Notes: generated from the letters alone by a model not told the origin. Positions 11,418 to 23,442 are shown, counted from the first letter of the stretch. The stretch is DNA of 64,000 nt from Salvia splendens (GCF_004379255.2 NC_056033.1:8970172-9034171); one strand, 5' to 3'. Program-made: numbers and translations.

Positions 11418-12370
11418 TTATCTTGACAAAACAAATGCCAAAATGGCCACAAAAATAGCGACTCCGGCGGCTATGCAGATCATGTCCAAGCTCCTCTCTC
11501 TCCTCTGCTTTCTCTCTCTAGACAGCATCTTTATCCTCAAGAACATCTCGAACGCCTCCCTCTGCGTCTCCACCTGGCTCTTCACTCTCCGGCCATCCAT
11601 GGCGGCGTCCAGAATCCTCAACCTGTCTGACCCGGTCATGATTTTGCCGTCCATGTCCTCCACCTGCATGCTCATCTCCCTCACCTGCAGCTCTCCCCCT
11701 TCCTTCCCGCCGCACGTCACCACCGCCGTGCACTGCACCAGCTCCCCGTCCCCGCCGTCCACCACCGTGGCGTACCGGAGATGTATGTCGTCGGTCAGCC
11801 AGTGCCGCCGCGCCTCCACCGCAGCCGCGCTGGCTATGTTCACCGCCCGCTTCTTGCGAGGGTCGATGAGGATCCAGCTCACCCTCAGACGCTCCTTCGC
11901 GAGTTCCATGCATGCGCCGTTGAATTTCAGCGGCGCTGCCCCCACGGCTTCTTTCGCGTCCACCAGGTCGATCCTGAAGGCAGAGCTCTGGAACCATCCG
12001 GAGAGAGTCTCGGTTTCCTTCACCCGAGAATAGATCGGTCTGTCGTCGCAGTAGACGTCGACGGCGGAGATCAGCGCCAGCGTTTGCGGCCGTGGCCCAC
12101 GGCGGTGGAGGGTGACGGAGGGGAAGGAGTCGGAGTAGAAGGAGCGCGGTGGGAGGAGATGGCGTGGAGGACGGTGGGGTGGGCGGTGGAGGGCCACGTG
12201 GAGTTGCAAATTTGGCGCCACAGGAAATCGTCGGAGCAGAGGGAGAGGAGCTTCGTGGAGGCCAGCGCGGGGCCGTCCAGCCCGTTTAGGATATGGGATT
12301 GGATGATGTCGGGATGGATGGCGGCGATCGAGGTGGCGCCGCCGTGATCGGAAGTCGTGGTGGAACACAT
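11418..12370 (-). pseudogene. F-box protein, At2g27310-like, frameshifted
   Basis: The N-terminus (start codon 12368-12370) reads as an F-box: a HPDIIQSHILNGLDGPALAS core, then LCSDDFLWRQICNSTWPS. Near 12144-12149 the frame changes. The downstream family sequence (SFYSDSFPS, ISAVDVYCDD, SWILIDP, HWLTDDI, VVTCGGKEGGE) continues in another frame to the stop at 11418 and ends in a hydrophobic tail (ICIAAGVAIFVAILAFVL) as in the family. A CGCG where CG is expected (a 2-bp duplication) would explain the shift. The F-box also looks about five residues short between ALAS and TKLL. F-box proteins pick substrates for SCF ubiquitin ligases; the target is unknown. A Copia element abuts the start codon, and the likely original promoter lies beyond it near 17.36 kb. 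A base-calling error is the main alternative. Confidence 0.8.
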
Positions 12371-12372
12371 AA

Positions 12373-13558
12373 ATGGAAATATATCAAGCAGCCGATGATA
12401 TTTCGAGTCCCTATTATCTTCATCCTAGTGATAATCCTGGTATGATTCTTGTTCAACAGCAGCTCGATGGTTCTAATTACACTACTTGGAGTCGATCTTT
12501 CACTACGGCTCTTATTGCTAAGAATAAATTGGTGTTTATTGATGGTTCGATCCTCCGTCCTGCTCGTAATGATATGCTATTCCAAGCTTGGATCTGATGC
12601 AATAGCATGGTCATTGCTTGGTTGCGTAATTCTGTCTCTACTTAGATTTGTTCGTGCATAATGTATCTCGATGATGCATATTCTATCTGGTCCGATCTGA
12701 AGGATAGGTTTTCTCTCGGTGATTCAGCTCGCTTGTATCAGCTTCGCCAACAGCTCATGAATCTCTCTCTAGGCTCTGCCGATGTGAACACCTACTTCAC
12801 CAATTTGCGGATTGTTTATGATGAATTCAAAAATTCTCAACCAATTGCTTGGTGTACTCGTGGTAGATGCACTTGTAACAGTGCAGCACGATGGAATCAA
12901 CAATAGGAAGATGACTGCACAATGCAGTTTCTTATTGGATTGAACTCTTCCTTTTCTCAGATCCGATCTCACATTTTAGCTATGATTCCCCTTCCTTCTC
13001 TTTCTAAGGTCTTTGCCTTGGTAATTCAGGAAAGAGGTAGCGTCATATTGATGGATCTCACTTCTCTAACTCTGGATCTCATCTCTCTAATTCAGCTCTT
13101 CTTGCTGTTCATCCTTCAGCTCCTAGTGAACAGCCATTCACTATTGCTGCAACATCATATGGCAGGGGTTTGAATAAGTTTTTGTGCTCTCATTGTGGAA
13201 AGAAAAATCATCCGGTTGAAAAATGCTTCTTCAAGCATGGTTTTCCTCCAGGTTATGGCAAGGGAATAGGCAAACCATTCTATGCTAGTTCATCTTCTAG
13301 CAATCAGAATTCTAATCAGGGCAGATCTGTGAATTGTGTTGAAGATAATTCCTCTGCATCGCCTGCTCTCATGCCTTCTGAAGTGAATTTGCCAACCAAG
13401 GATCAATATCAACAGCTTGTTGCTCTCTTGCAAAGTCAACTCCACACTTCAGCTCCAGCCATCACTCACAAATCTTACTCTGAAGCCCAACCTTCAAACT
13501 TCTCTGGTACAGTTATTACATTTCATCTTCTTGCTCTAGATCATCTACTTGGATACTA
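12373..13558 (+). pseudogene. Copia gag polyprotein remnant
   Basis: Fragments of Copia Gag lie in shifting frames. The N-terminus has the family signature SPYYLHPSDNPG and NYTTWSRSF. A central part (12661-12906) reads DDAYSIWSDLKDRF and YQLRQQLMNL. A later part (12922-13173) reads FLIGLNSSFSQIRSHIL. The CCHC zinc knuckle (CSHCGKKNHPVEKCFFKH, from about 13184) is followed by GFPPGYG. Stops and frame changes occur near 12597, 12658 and 12906, so no full Gag can be made. Confidence 0.85.
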
Positions 13559-16500
13559 GATACAGGGGCTACTCACCATGTTTGCCATTATCAATCTCTT
13601 TTGACTTCAGCCGCACCTATCCAAAATGCTTCTGTGAATCTTCCTAATGGCAACACTGCTCATGTCTCACACCTAGGTAATGTCTTGCTTACACCTCTCA
13701 TCACTCTTTCATCAGTCCTGCTAGTGCCTACATTCTCTTTCAATTTAATTTCAGTCAGTGCACTCACCAAACATTCTTCATGCATTGTCATATTCACTCA
13801 CAATGGGTTCCAAATTAAGGAAGCTTTAACGGGGACTGTGATTGGGAGGGGTAACCGAGTTGGCAACCTTTACATCTTTGAGTTTCCAGGTTCATCAAGT
13901 AGTGAAATAAACAAGACTCAATCTCAAGATGTTATCCAAGCCCCTTGGCCTAGCGGTAAAGGGCACTTAGATACCGCGTCCATCCTGGAGGTCACAAGTT
14001 CGACCCCTAGGAGGCGCATCTTGGGGATTAATTTCCTCTTGGGGGTGACAGTTTACTAGCCAATACCCATGTTTGGGGATGACAGTTTACTTGTTTGTAC
14101 CCAACCAGACAACGAAGCGCAACTCGGTGGTAAGACGCTTCACCTCTAACCTATCGGTCGGGGGTCCGAGTCATCTCGGGGTGTAGATGGAGAACCATCG
14201 TTGATCCTCCTTAAAATTAGAAGAGAAAAAAATCTCAAGATGTTTCTCATACTAATGGTGCTATTTCCAGTATTTCTAGTTCTGTTGCTTCAATTAACTC
14301 TGTCAGCCTTGATGTTTGGCACCAACGTTTGGGCCATCCATCCTTGAATAAACTCAGAATTTTGTATGATATTTTAATTCCATCAAATAATTCCTCATCC
14401 ACTTGTTAAATCTACCCTCTTGCAAAACAAAAAGAAACTGTCATTTCCTGATTCCACATACACTTCATCTGCCATTTTTTATTTAATACACTGTGATGTG
14501 TAGGGGCCTTTCTCCTCTCCTACACACACTGGTTATAAATATTTCCTTACTATAATTGATGATTTTTCCCGGTTTGTTTGGACTTTCCTCCTCACTCAGA
14601 AATCTGAAGTAAACTCTATGCCAACACAGTTTGCCAACACAATTCTTACTCAGTTCAAAAAAAGAATTAAAATCATAAGGAGTGACAATGCCCCTGAGTT
14701 CAACCTCACTTCTTTATACTCCTCCTATGGGACTATCACTCAGCACTCTTGTGTGGAAACACCACAACAGAATGCTCGAGTGGAGAGAAATCACCAACAC
14801 TTGTTGAATGTTGCTAGGAGCTTTTTGTTCCAATCTCATCTAGGCATAGAATTCTGGGGGATGTATACTTACTGCTTATTTCCTTATAAACAGAACACCT
14901 TCCTCAGTTCTTCCTCAAAACATCACCCCATTCCAGGCTCTCTTCAATAAGATTCTTGTCTATAGCACTCTAAAGGTGTTTGGGTGTCTCTGCTTTGCCT
15001 CCACTTTGGATAAAGGCAAGAATAAGTTTTCTCCAAGAGCCACTCGATGCATATTCATAGGCTACCCCTCTGAATATAAAGGTTATAAAGTCATGAATCT
15101 GGAGACACATGATATTTTTATCAGCAGAAATGTTATTTTCCATGAATCTTTTTTTCCTCTTTCATATCAGCCTCAATCTTCCTTCCCTACTGATAAATCT
15201 CACAATGAAAACACTGCCCCACTTTCTCCTCGCACCACTGATTTATCTCTTCTTCTTCTACCTCAATATAACCATCATGCCACAACCTCCTCTGAACTTT
15301 CTGATCTTGCACCACAGCCAACAAGGTCAGGAAGAACAGTAAGAACTCCAGCTCACTTAACTGATTACATTTGTAATTCAGTGATTTCTTCCACAAATTC
15401 TCAGTATCCCATTTCATCTTACTTTTGTCTCAATAAACTCTCTCAGCCTTACTTAAAATTCATCATACTTCTCTCTATCTTTACTGAGCCTACATCCTAT
15501 AAACAAGCTACTCAACACTCAGAGTGGGTGTTGGCAATGCAAGAAGAGCTGCAGGCACTGATGAGAACCAATACTTGGTTGATCACTTTTCTTCCACCTG
15601 GAAAAATACCCATTTCTTGCAAATGGGTATATAAGATCAAATTCACAGCTGCTGGTTTGGTTGAAAGGTATAAGGCTCGGTTAGTAACTAAAGGCTTTAC
15701 TCATCAAGCAGGAGTGGACTTTCATGATACTTTTTCTCCAGTTGCTAAGCTGACTACAGTGAAGCTCATGTTAGCTTTGGCTGCAATTAAAGGCTAGAAG
15801 CTTGCTCACCTTGATATTAACAATGCTTTCCTCTATGGTGATCTTGAAGAGGAAATATACATGTCTCTCCCTCCTGGTCTAGTTGTGAAAGATGCACCTG
15901 TAGGCCCTGGTCAGTTGGCCTGCAAACTAAAGAAGTCCATATACGGCCTCAAGCAAGCCTCAAGGCAATGGTATCTGAAATTCTCCCAAGTTCTTTCTGG
16001 ATTTGGCTTGCTTTAATCACCATCATATCAATCATATTTTTTATAAACATTATGCCGATGGCTTATACTTTGGGGTTGTGATTTATGTGGATGACATTCT
16101 TGTGGCAAGTAGTGATGACCACATGATATCCAGCTTCAGAGATTTTCTCTCAGGACATTTCAAGTTGAAAGATCTTGGTTCTCCAAAATACTTCCTTGGT
16201 ATAGAAATTGCAAGAAATGAGAGTGGCATTTTTGTGTCTGAGCACAAATATGCTCTTGATTTGGTTTCTGATGCTGGCTTGCTGGGGTGCAAACCTGCTT
16301 CTACTCCTATGGATGCGGTGAATTCTTTACATTCAGAGGCTGGAGATTTGCTAGCTGACTCAACTCCATATAGAAGGCTTATTGGGCGCTTGGTGTATCT
16401 TTGTCTCACCCGCCCTGATATTACCTTTGCAGTGAACAAACTAAGTCAATTAATCTCTAAGCTTTGTACTGGCCATATGCAAGCAGGTGAACGAATTTTG

Positions 16501-17040
16501 AAATATCTAAAGGGCACTCTAGGTCACGGTTTGTTTTACTCTGCCAAGACTTCACCTACAGTCAGCATTTTTTCTGATGCTGATTGGGCTGCATACTCGG
16601 ACACTAGGAGGTCCATCTCTGGTTTTTGTATGTTTCTTGGTAGCTCATTGATATCTTGGCGCTCTAAGAAACAACACATTGTCTCACGGTCCTCCGCCGA
16701 GACTGAATATAGAGCCATGGCTCTAGCCTGCTGTGAAGTGGTCTGGATAATAGCCTTATTGAAGGATTTTGGTATATCAATGCAGCTGCCTATTTCCCTC
16801 TACTGTGATAGTCAGGCAGCCGTCCACATAAGTATAAATCCTGTTTTTCATGAACGAACGAATCATATTGACATTGATTGTCACACGGTTCGTGATAAAC
16901 TAATTGAGGGAGTGATTAGGCCAGTTCATGTTCACAATTCTCACCAGCTAGCAGATATCTTCACCAAGCCATTATCAGCCGGTCCTTTTGCAACTTTGCT
17001 CTCCAAGATGGACTTCACCACCGTCTACAGTCCATCTTGA
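13546..17040 (+). pseudogene. Copia pol remnant (protease, integrase, RT, RNase H)
   Basis: In Copia order: protease motif WILDTGATHHVC (about 13550); after the nested SINE, the integrase zinc-binding start (DVWHQRLGHPS near 14315) and pieces of the integrase core at 14618-14950; GKNKFSPRATRCIFIGYPSEYKGYK (14976-15797); and reverse transcriptase (CKWVYKIKF, RLVTKGF, DFHDTFSPVAKL). The catalytic YVDDIL is at about 16085, followed by KLKDLGSPKYFLGIE and RNase H (SDADWAAYSDTRRSISG, SSAETEYRA, YCDSQAAVHI, DIFTKPL). The last 345-codon stretch (16003-17040) is open, but upstream parts hold stops near 15797 and 16015 and several frameshifts. Confidence 0.9.
13934..14232 (+). mobile_element. Compound (dimeric) tRNA-type SINE nested in Copia
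   Basis: The insert is bounded by a perfect 14-bp duplication AATCTCAAGATGTT (13920-13933 and 14233-14246). It holds two tRNA-like heads. The first has an A box near 13946-13961 (TGGCCTAGCGGTAAAG) and a B box near 13995-14007 (CAAGTTCGACCCC). The second has an A box near 14121-14138 (ACTCGGTGGTAAGACGC) and a B box at 14162-14172 (GGGTCCGAGTC). It ends in an A-rich tail (AAGAGAAAAAAA). One outer duplication around both heads means they moved as a unit. The ORF at 13601-14059 runs from pol into the first head. Confidence 0.85.
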
Positions 17041-17046
17041 GGGGGC

Positions 17047-17283
17047 CTATTAGACATGTATATTCAGCTCATGAAGGAAGGAAGGCAAGAGATCAAGTTA
17101 GTTAGTATTAGCTAGTTATGTTTTAGTTATGAGTTTTGATTCTGTTCTTCGTATCTTTTGTACACCGATACACCACGGTATATATGGTGATCTTTGTGAA
17201 CTGTTTCATTCATTCAGTAAAAGTGAGAAAAAATATCTTCTCTCATTCCTCTTCTCTGCAATTCCCGATCTCATCCTAGATCT
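17047..17283 (+). repeat. 3' LTR of the truncated Copia element (approximate)
   Basis: It starts just after the polypurine tract at TATTAGACATG, a variant of the usual TGTTAGACATG, and runs through a promoter-like GGTATATATGG near 17178 to a CT-rich end. The 3' edge is uncertain because there is no second LTR for comparison. If AATGGA is the target duplication, the end is at 17283. Confidence 0.65.
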
Positions 17284-17360
17284 AATGGAGTCTAGTTCAT
17301 GATCTTATTAGGTGAAGTGTTTGATTGAATTGAGAGATGCGAATGAAAGAAATTTGGGGG

Positions 17361-17370
17361 ATATTTATAT
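17361..17370 (-). promoter_or_regulatory. Probable displaced TATA box of the F-box gene
   Basis: The minus strand reads GATATAAATATCCCCC here, then a C/T/A-rich leader-like stretch (TTTCATTCGCATCTCTCAATTCAATCAAAC). If the Copia insert is removed at its AATGGA edges, this TATA box falls about 80 bp upstream of the F-box start codon, a normal spacing. The link is inference. Confidence 0.5.
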
Positions 17371-19631
17371 CAAAGTACTAATTGGTCATGGGTAGAGTCA
17401 ACCGTGGCGCGTTATGCATGAAATTCCACGTTTGAATATGGAGTTTTCTTTTTTCTAGTTTATTGACTTACTAATCCCAAGATTTCAATAATATCACCCG
17501 ACGGCTTCCCACTAATAATAAATTGATAATCGTAGCTTCATTGAATTTTCGTACAGTGCCATTTTATATGTACTCCCCCTTTACTTGTATCAGAAATGTC
17601 ACTTGGATCATAATAAAAATCGATCGAATCACATACGACAACATTACAAAATTTTATAGTAGAATCTGAGATTTGATCCGAATATGATGATTCATACGGC
17701 TGATTCAAAAAATTAAGGATGTGGCAGGCTATATAATAAATTATTGATTTACAATTAACCCTGAATATGTTTCTAATTTTGACTACCTAGCTTTAATATT
17801 GTCTAATACTATGTGAATCTTTTGGAAATTTTGGATTTTTTTTTTGGTGGACTATAGTATGAATTGAACTTTATTAAATTTCATAACAAATACGAGTATA
17901 GTGCTTATAAGTGGGGCAAGCCTTTCATAATTTTGTCTAAGGCTCTTAATTTTAAGAAAGAGCTCGTGTATTGCAGTAAAGTTCACCGTAGATTATCGAT
18001 ATGTATGGATAATTACTGTTGAGCTAGTTAATACTTTAATATGTTGATTTTACCTCATTTTGAAGAATAAAAATCTTGTGTTATATATATATACATCTCC
18101 CTCTCCATCCATGAAAAATATATAGTAGTCTATGTCTTTTCAATTTGGGATGTTCACAAACAATATTTCAATGGAAAATTTCTCTTAAATTATTAACACT
18201 ATTTTATCCACGTTTTCTTGTTCTTTCTCATACTTACACAACTTTTTTTCGTCCACGTTTTCTTGTTCTTTCTCATACTTACACAACTTTTTTTCCTTTT
18301 CTTATACTTTATTTAAGTTTTCTCTTTCTTTATTTTATTTTACCAATTTCTAATTAAAACTCGTATTATTCACTTATATCATTATTTTTTGATAGAAGGA
18401 GTATTTAAATAATGAAATTATCCCAGAAAATAAAATAAGCATATAATTACATGTACACAGAGTTCATACAGTTATAATAGTCAAATAATACCCCTGGACA
18501 CCAATATATACTATATTCGAAAGAAATGCAATATTTGTATTCAAAATTTCATGCACTCCTATAAACTTTAAACTATAAGTTGTTCATCCAGAAAAAGAAG
18601 ATAATAATCTTAGTATAGAAATATAAATAATAAATGCGGAGTACATACAAATAGAGAAATGTTATTATACGAATATACCTTATTTGCAGTTTACGGGTTG
18701 TAAAAAACGATGCTTGTAAATATTTTTGTTCACATAAATGACGTACCCTGACATTAATTTGTCACATATATAAAATTATTGCATTACATATACAAGATGC
18801 AACCGCACTTTCATTTCATCATACCTAGCATTTTGAAGGTGGTATATAATTAGTGGCAAATACAATGTGCTGCCGCTTTAAACTTTACCAATATTTAGTT
18901 AATTTAGTCAAATGATTCTGTATTATTTCGTCTGGAAAGAAACAAGTCAAGAGAATCACTTTTATGTATCGTTTTAAAAAGACAAAATCTGGAGATTGGT
19001 CAAAATTAACAAAAATCTGATGGTTAGTCGTTGTCAATTAGCACATACACATCTGTTAAGGTAATTAAATACATATTAATTAGTAGTAAATTACTATTCA
19101 TATCATTAATTCCCCGTTATCAATTTAATGAGGATTCGGCCTGCTTCAAGATCTGAAGCCTATGAGCTGGCTTATTTGAGACAACAGAGGAAAAACAAGA
19201 ACATAAATTAAGTTCTTGCAGTTCATTATTAATAAATGTATCTGCATTTCGGATGTTGTAATTCATATTGTGTATGGTACTCCTACTATGTAACAAGTAT
19301 ATTTATCAATGATGGGTAAAAGAGACTATAAAATAGAATATTTTTAATTATATGTCACCTATAATAATTGCTTTCTTCTTTAAAAAGTTTTAAGATTGAC
19401 GATTTTGGCATTTACTCTACGTACTCAATGTGATAACATTGAAACATGTGGGATTGACGTATAAATCTTGTGGACGGCGACAAATTTTGACATCTACTTT
19501 AACAACAATTGCTATAAATAGCTTTGGCAAAATACATGGCCTCGATAAGCATTGGAAGTCTACCAATATGGCAAAAAAAATTTCTAAATAAATATAACTA
19601 ATAATCATTTATATCGCAATAGAGGAAGAAG
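17371..19631. other. AT-rich intergenic sequence
   Basis: No gene was found. A 41-bp unit (TTTTTTTCGTCCACGTTTTCTTGTTCTTTCTCATACTTACACAAC type) is duplicated in tandem at about 18205-18295. The rest is unremarkable. Confidence 0.5.
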
Positions 19632-19751
19632 TATTAGAAATGAGTCATTCACCCTTAAAAGGCCTTATAAGGGAGAGAGTCATCCAGACTTATATAGAGA
19701 AGCTAGGATAATCATCAAATCGATGTGGGACAAGAATTAAGAGTTTTAACA
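19632..19751 (-). mobile_element. Solo LTR of the 8908-9357 TRIM family
   Basis: It reads TATTAGAAATGAGTCATTCACCC through GATGTGGGACAAGAATTAAGAGTTTTAACA, matching the TRIM LTR end to end at 120 bp. A perfect 5-bp target duplication AGAAG flanks it (19627-19631, 19752-19756). Recombination between the LTRs of a complete element would leave exactly this. Confidence 0.88.
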
Positions 19752-20114
19752 AGAAGTGTGTTGCCAATTAAACTGCACTTCAGCATCATATCCAAATCTA
19801 ACACTTGGTTTCCCCAATCAATTGTTTGAGAAATATGAATCTAATAATTTGAATCACCAAAAACATAGATGAATTTAACTCGGTATACATTTTGGGTGTT
19901 CTTCAATTGAAAGGATGGAGACAGATGTTTCTCTTTACATCATTCTCTATATTATTGGAGTAATTGTTATGGGAGTGCTGTGTGAGATTTATAAATTCAA
20001 GCACAATGAAATATCAATGTGATCGATCGAATAATAAGTTTCAATTCTTGACCTCATGATTTACTATTGATAATTTGACTAAAATATTTATGAATCGACA
20101 ATTCAAGGTCCTTA

Positions 20115-20800
20115 GAGCATCTGCAACGGTGAGCACAAGCTCACTGTCCGTCCTTGCCGCTGGCAAGGACACGCTTGTCCTCCGCTGCGCCTTGCCGCTG
20201 GCACGGATGTGCTCTATGCATAGAGCGCGTTCGTGCCAGCGAGCAGGGCGACGTGGCGTGTTTCTATTGGCCGTTGACATTTTCTTTTTTTTAAAAAAAA
20301 AAAATCGAAAATAATACCAAAAAAAAAAAATTTCGGATTCCCAAAAATATAGCCGTTTTATTACCATTTTTTTGAATTTTTTTTGAATTTTTTTTTTAAA
20401 ATTTAATCCCAAAATCATCTATAAATACACACATTCATCATCCATTTGGACGAAATTCGGTCACTTATGAATTTAATTATGTAATTTTTAATTTTTAGGA
20501 TTTTAATTATGTAATTTTTAATTTTTAGGATTTTAATTAGGTAATTTTTATTTTTTAGGATTTTAATTATGTAATTTTTATTTTATTTATAATTTGTAAT
20601 ATTATTTCAATTTTTTAATGAATTTTAATATTATGGAAATGTTTTTATTTAAATTGAATAGTAGAATGATGGGACTCTTGTGCTCGTGCTTGCGGAAGAG
20701 CACGGCTGTGGGTGTTGTGCTCTTGCCTAAGAGCAGGCAGAAAAAGTGGGGCTAGGCCCACAACCGTGATCGTTGGCAAGAGCACGGTTGTGGGTGCTCC
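20115..20800. mobile_element. Harbinger-like non-autonomous element with GC-rich ends
   Basis: The left end GAGCATCTGCAACGGTGAGCAC matches the reverse complement of the right end (GGAGCACCCACAACCGTGCTC) as an imperfect terminal inverted repeat. Outside are TTA on the left and CTA on the right, close to the three-base target of PIF/Harbinger elements. GC-rich ends surround an AT-rich middle with a minisatellite. No transposase is encoded. Confidence 0.6.
20468..20585. repeat. Minisatellite, ~30-bp unit, about four copies
   Basis: The unit AATTATGTAATTTTTAATTT + TTAGGATTTT recurs four times with few changes inside the Harbinger-like element at 20115-20800. Confidence 0.8.
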
Positions 20801-21572
20801 TACATCGTTATCCTTACAATTCCACCATGCTCGTAACTCGTGAGGCATTGCGATTATGCATGTTTCGAGATGATCATAGTAATAAAGATACAAGGAAAGA
20901 TTTTCTTTTTATCTTTAAAATAAAAATAATTGTAAAGGTGAAGGTGAAGTCAAAATCAGGTATCAATAAATAGTGATGGTATTGGACTAGTTGTGTGGGC
21001 CACATATTTTTTTTTTTGGGAAGATTCTAAATTTGAAAATATTGCATGATTAATAGTTAAGCAAGCAAACATTTTTAGCATAAATATAATCTTATGTTTA
21101 TCGGGTAGAAAAATGATCTGAAACTCGACGACAAGTAAAATATTATCTGAACCCATTCAAACTAAGGTTCTAGATAAAATTTTGCATAGTTAACTCATTT
21201 TGGATATATCTTAATCAAACTTGGAATGCATTTGAACGGTAAAATTTAGAATATACTGATTATTAATATTAAGAAAAAGTATTGTAAAATCCATAAAATC
21301 TAATCAAATTCTAGTTTATTTCGAAAATCAATCTCTAATATAAATCTCTGTATGGAGTTCAGTCAGTCTTGAGGGTTAAATTTTTTAAAACTAAGTAGTA
21401 CTTTTATATATAATGTGTAGTAAAATTTAGAAAAGGGGTTAAAATTCTAAATTTGAATGCACAATAACGTAACAATGATGTTTGATGGAAGAAAAAGGAA
21501 GTACAGAATCACAACGTGATAGAAGCATGCAATAATAATATGAACACAGAAACAATTATGCAACATGTGATG
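20801..21572. other. Intergenic sequence downstream of the CASP gene
   Basis: No gene, RNA or repeat edge was recognised. Confidence 0.5.
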
Positions 21573-21661
21573 TCAGTGGGTGCGGCGAAGAGCGACGGCA
21601 GATAGCAGGACCAAGCAGATGAAGAGCACCGCAGCTATGAAGGAAGCCACGACAGCGCCGC

Positions 21662-22010
21662 TGATACGAGTATATCTCCTAAAATATTCTCATATCTTAT
21701 TATTTAGTTATTGATTTATGATATCTTTTCGTATTTATTAGAATTATTTTCTTGTCCGTATCCACTATTATAAATAGTGGGCATTGTTCTTCGGTTCAAT
21801 CATTCACGAAATAAACTATTTTTACGCTACTTTCTTCTTCAACAACTCAAAACCCTAGTTCTTGTCGTTGTTGATAGTCGGATAAAGATTCCCGCGTGCG
21901 CGACTTCACGGAGGAATTGATCGTAGTTCTTGTCGTGTGCGATCGACGAGCAAACGTTCCCGCGACCTCACGGAGGAATTTGTGCGAGGTTAAGGAGTTC
22001 ACCCTTAACA
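21662..22010 (+). repeat. 5' LTR of the element inside CASP
   Basis: 349 bp, TG...CA ends. The repeated phrase CACGGAGGAATT occurs twice. The TATA-like region is CCACTATTATAAATAGTGG (about 21761-21779), which is also a near-palindrome. Confidence 0.9.
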
Positions 22011-22040
22011 AGTGGTGCTTTCATTGTCGATCTCACTATT

Positions 22041-22919
22041 CAATGACAAATCGTGTGGTGGGCCGCACGGAATCGATCGTGGCAACGTCGACCAACATCA
22101 TGGTCGGAAGGGAGTCACAACCTTCGCCGTCTGTTCCCTTGGACACGCCGGCGCTGGCTTTTGAACATATATTAGCATCGATAGCCCGCCTGGAGGCTAG
22201 GATTGACGCGTCGGAACGGCGTGCGGCCATCGCACAGCCACCGCCGAGGCCCGACCCGGATCCGCGGTACTCTGATTGGCAGCGGGGGAGAGAGGACACG
22301 ACGCGGCATCGTGCGGTGTTGACGACGGCGACTGGAGTTGCTTCACAGCCGCAAACGGTGGGGTGTCACTGTGGGATCGCGACGGAGGATTTGGCGGCGG
22401 GCATTCATCGCGTTGCCCGCATCACGCGTGCCCCCCTGGTGCATCGCCGTGGGATCGCGACGGGTCCAGCGGTGTAGGGAGTCGGGGCTGATTGCACACA
22501 GCGTGGGATAACCCAGCGCACAGGCCGGAAAATCGCTCAGGTCGACCCGTGTCGACGTGGGACAGAGCATGGGGCCGACATGAGGGAGGGGGCTATGCTG
22601 ATACGCCCCGTTTGGATCAGGTTCGTTCAGATCAGCTGCGTTACGAAAAGATGAAAGCCCCGCGCTTTGACGGGTCTGACGCAGCGATCTCGAGGATGGA
22701 GTACTATTTCGAGCACCTTATAATGCCGGAAGAGAATAGAATAAACAAGAAGTTGGATGTGATGGACGAACAACACATGTTCACCTACACGGCTTCATCT
22801 GCGTCGCTGAAATATTCGGCGCCAGCCTACGTCACGCCGGTGCAAACAACGGCTGAGCACTACTTCCACAATATGTCGACGCCGTCAAAAGACTACCACC
22901 AGCAGCTTCCTCCTCTATA
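22041..22919 (+). pseudogene. Truncated gag-like remnant of the LTR element
   Basis: Downstream of the LTR a frame reads LDTPALAFEHILASIARLEA (coiled-coil-like, about 22140) and, in another frame at 22612-22920, KMKAPRFDGSDAAISRMEYY, the kind of sequence that opens the Gag domain of Ty3/gypsy elements (FDGSDP..W). Between and after these the frame is lost. No protease, RT or integrase motif remains. It suggests a deletion derivative of a longer autonomous element. Confidence 0.6.
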
Positions 22920-23442
22920 AACCTATCAGTCGCCACCACCGTCGGCGTTGATTCCTGATTGTGATCGAGTTGAGGAAGGCTTTGTTGATTCGGCCAAGAA
23001 GATTCCTGTTTCTTCTGTTGTTTTTGGTGGAGTTGAAAAGGTTGAGAAGATAGAGAAGTCCAGTCCGGATTCCGCACGTAAAGAGAAATCGGTTCACGGT
23101 TGCATCGAGTTTCAGTGCGCGCGACAATTGAATGCTTCTCGATTCAAGATTCCCCAAGTCCAGATTGGTTTGGGTAGTTCCATTGTGGACAACGCATCGC
23201 TGAAATTATTGAGTGATTCATCTCATGTCAGAGTTCTTGCAAGTATGAATCATCGATCAACATCGCTCAACGCCGATGCCCGATTGATTCCTCCGCAAAA
23301 TGACACTCTATGCTTGAGCATTCATGGACGCATTGATGCAGGGAGACGCTCAATTATTCGGTGTATGTTTGACCCAGGAGGATTCCTCGACACTCATCGT
23401 TGTCCCACCTTGAGGAAAAGGTGGATTTCAACCGTGGGGAGT

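Larger units (their letters stand above)
12372..17289 (+). mobile_element. 5'-truncated Copia (Ty1) retrotransposon
   Basis: Decayed gag-pol is followed by a polypurine tract (TTGAGGGGGCC, 17038-17048) and one 3' LTR. No 5' LTR, leader or primer-binding site precedes gag. The element starts almost at the gag initiator. A 6-bp direct repeat AATGGA lies at both edges (12372-12377 and 17284-17289), a candidate target duplication. A compound SINE sits inside at 13934-14232. Many stops and frameshifts show it cannot move by itself. Confidence 0.85.

Noticed and set aside
11443..12347. Long plus-strand ORFs (196 and 188 codons)
   Set aside because: They lie antisense to the GC-rich F-box exon and have no domain of their own.
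20041..20418. 125-codon minus-strand ORF with a Lys/Phe-rich start
   Set aside because: It spans poly-A/poly-T tracts and the terminal repeat of a non-coding element.
22036..22570. Minus-strand ORFs opposite the LTR element interior
   Set aside because: They are shadows of GC-rich internal sequence, with no conserved motif.
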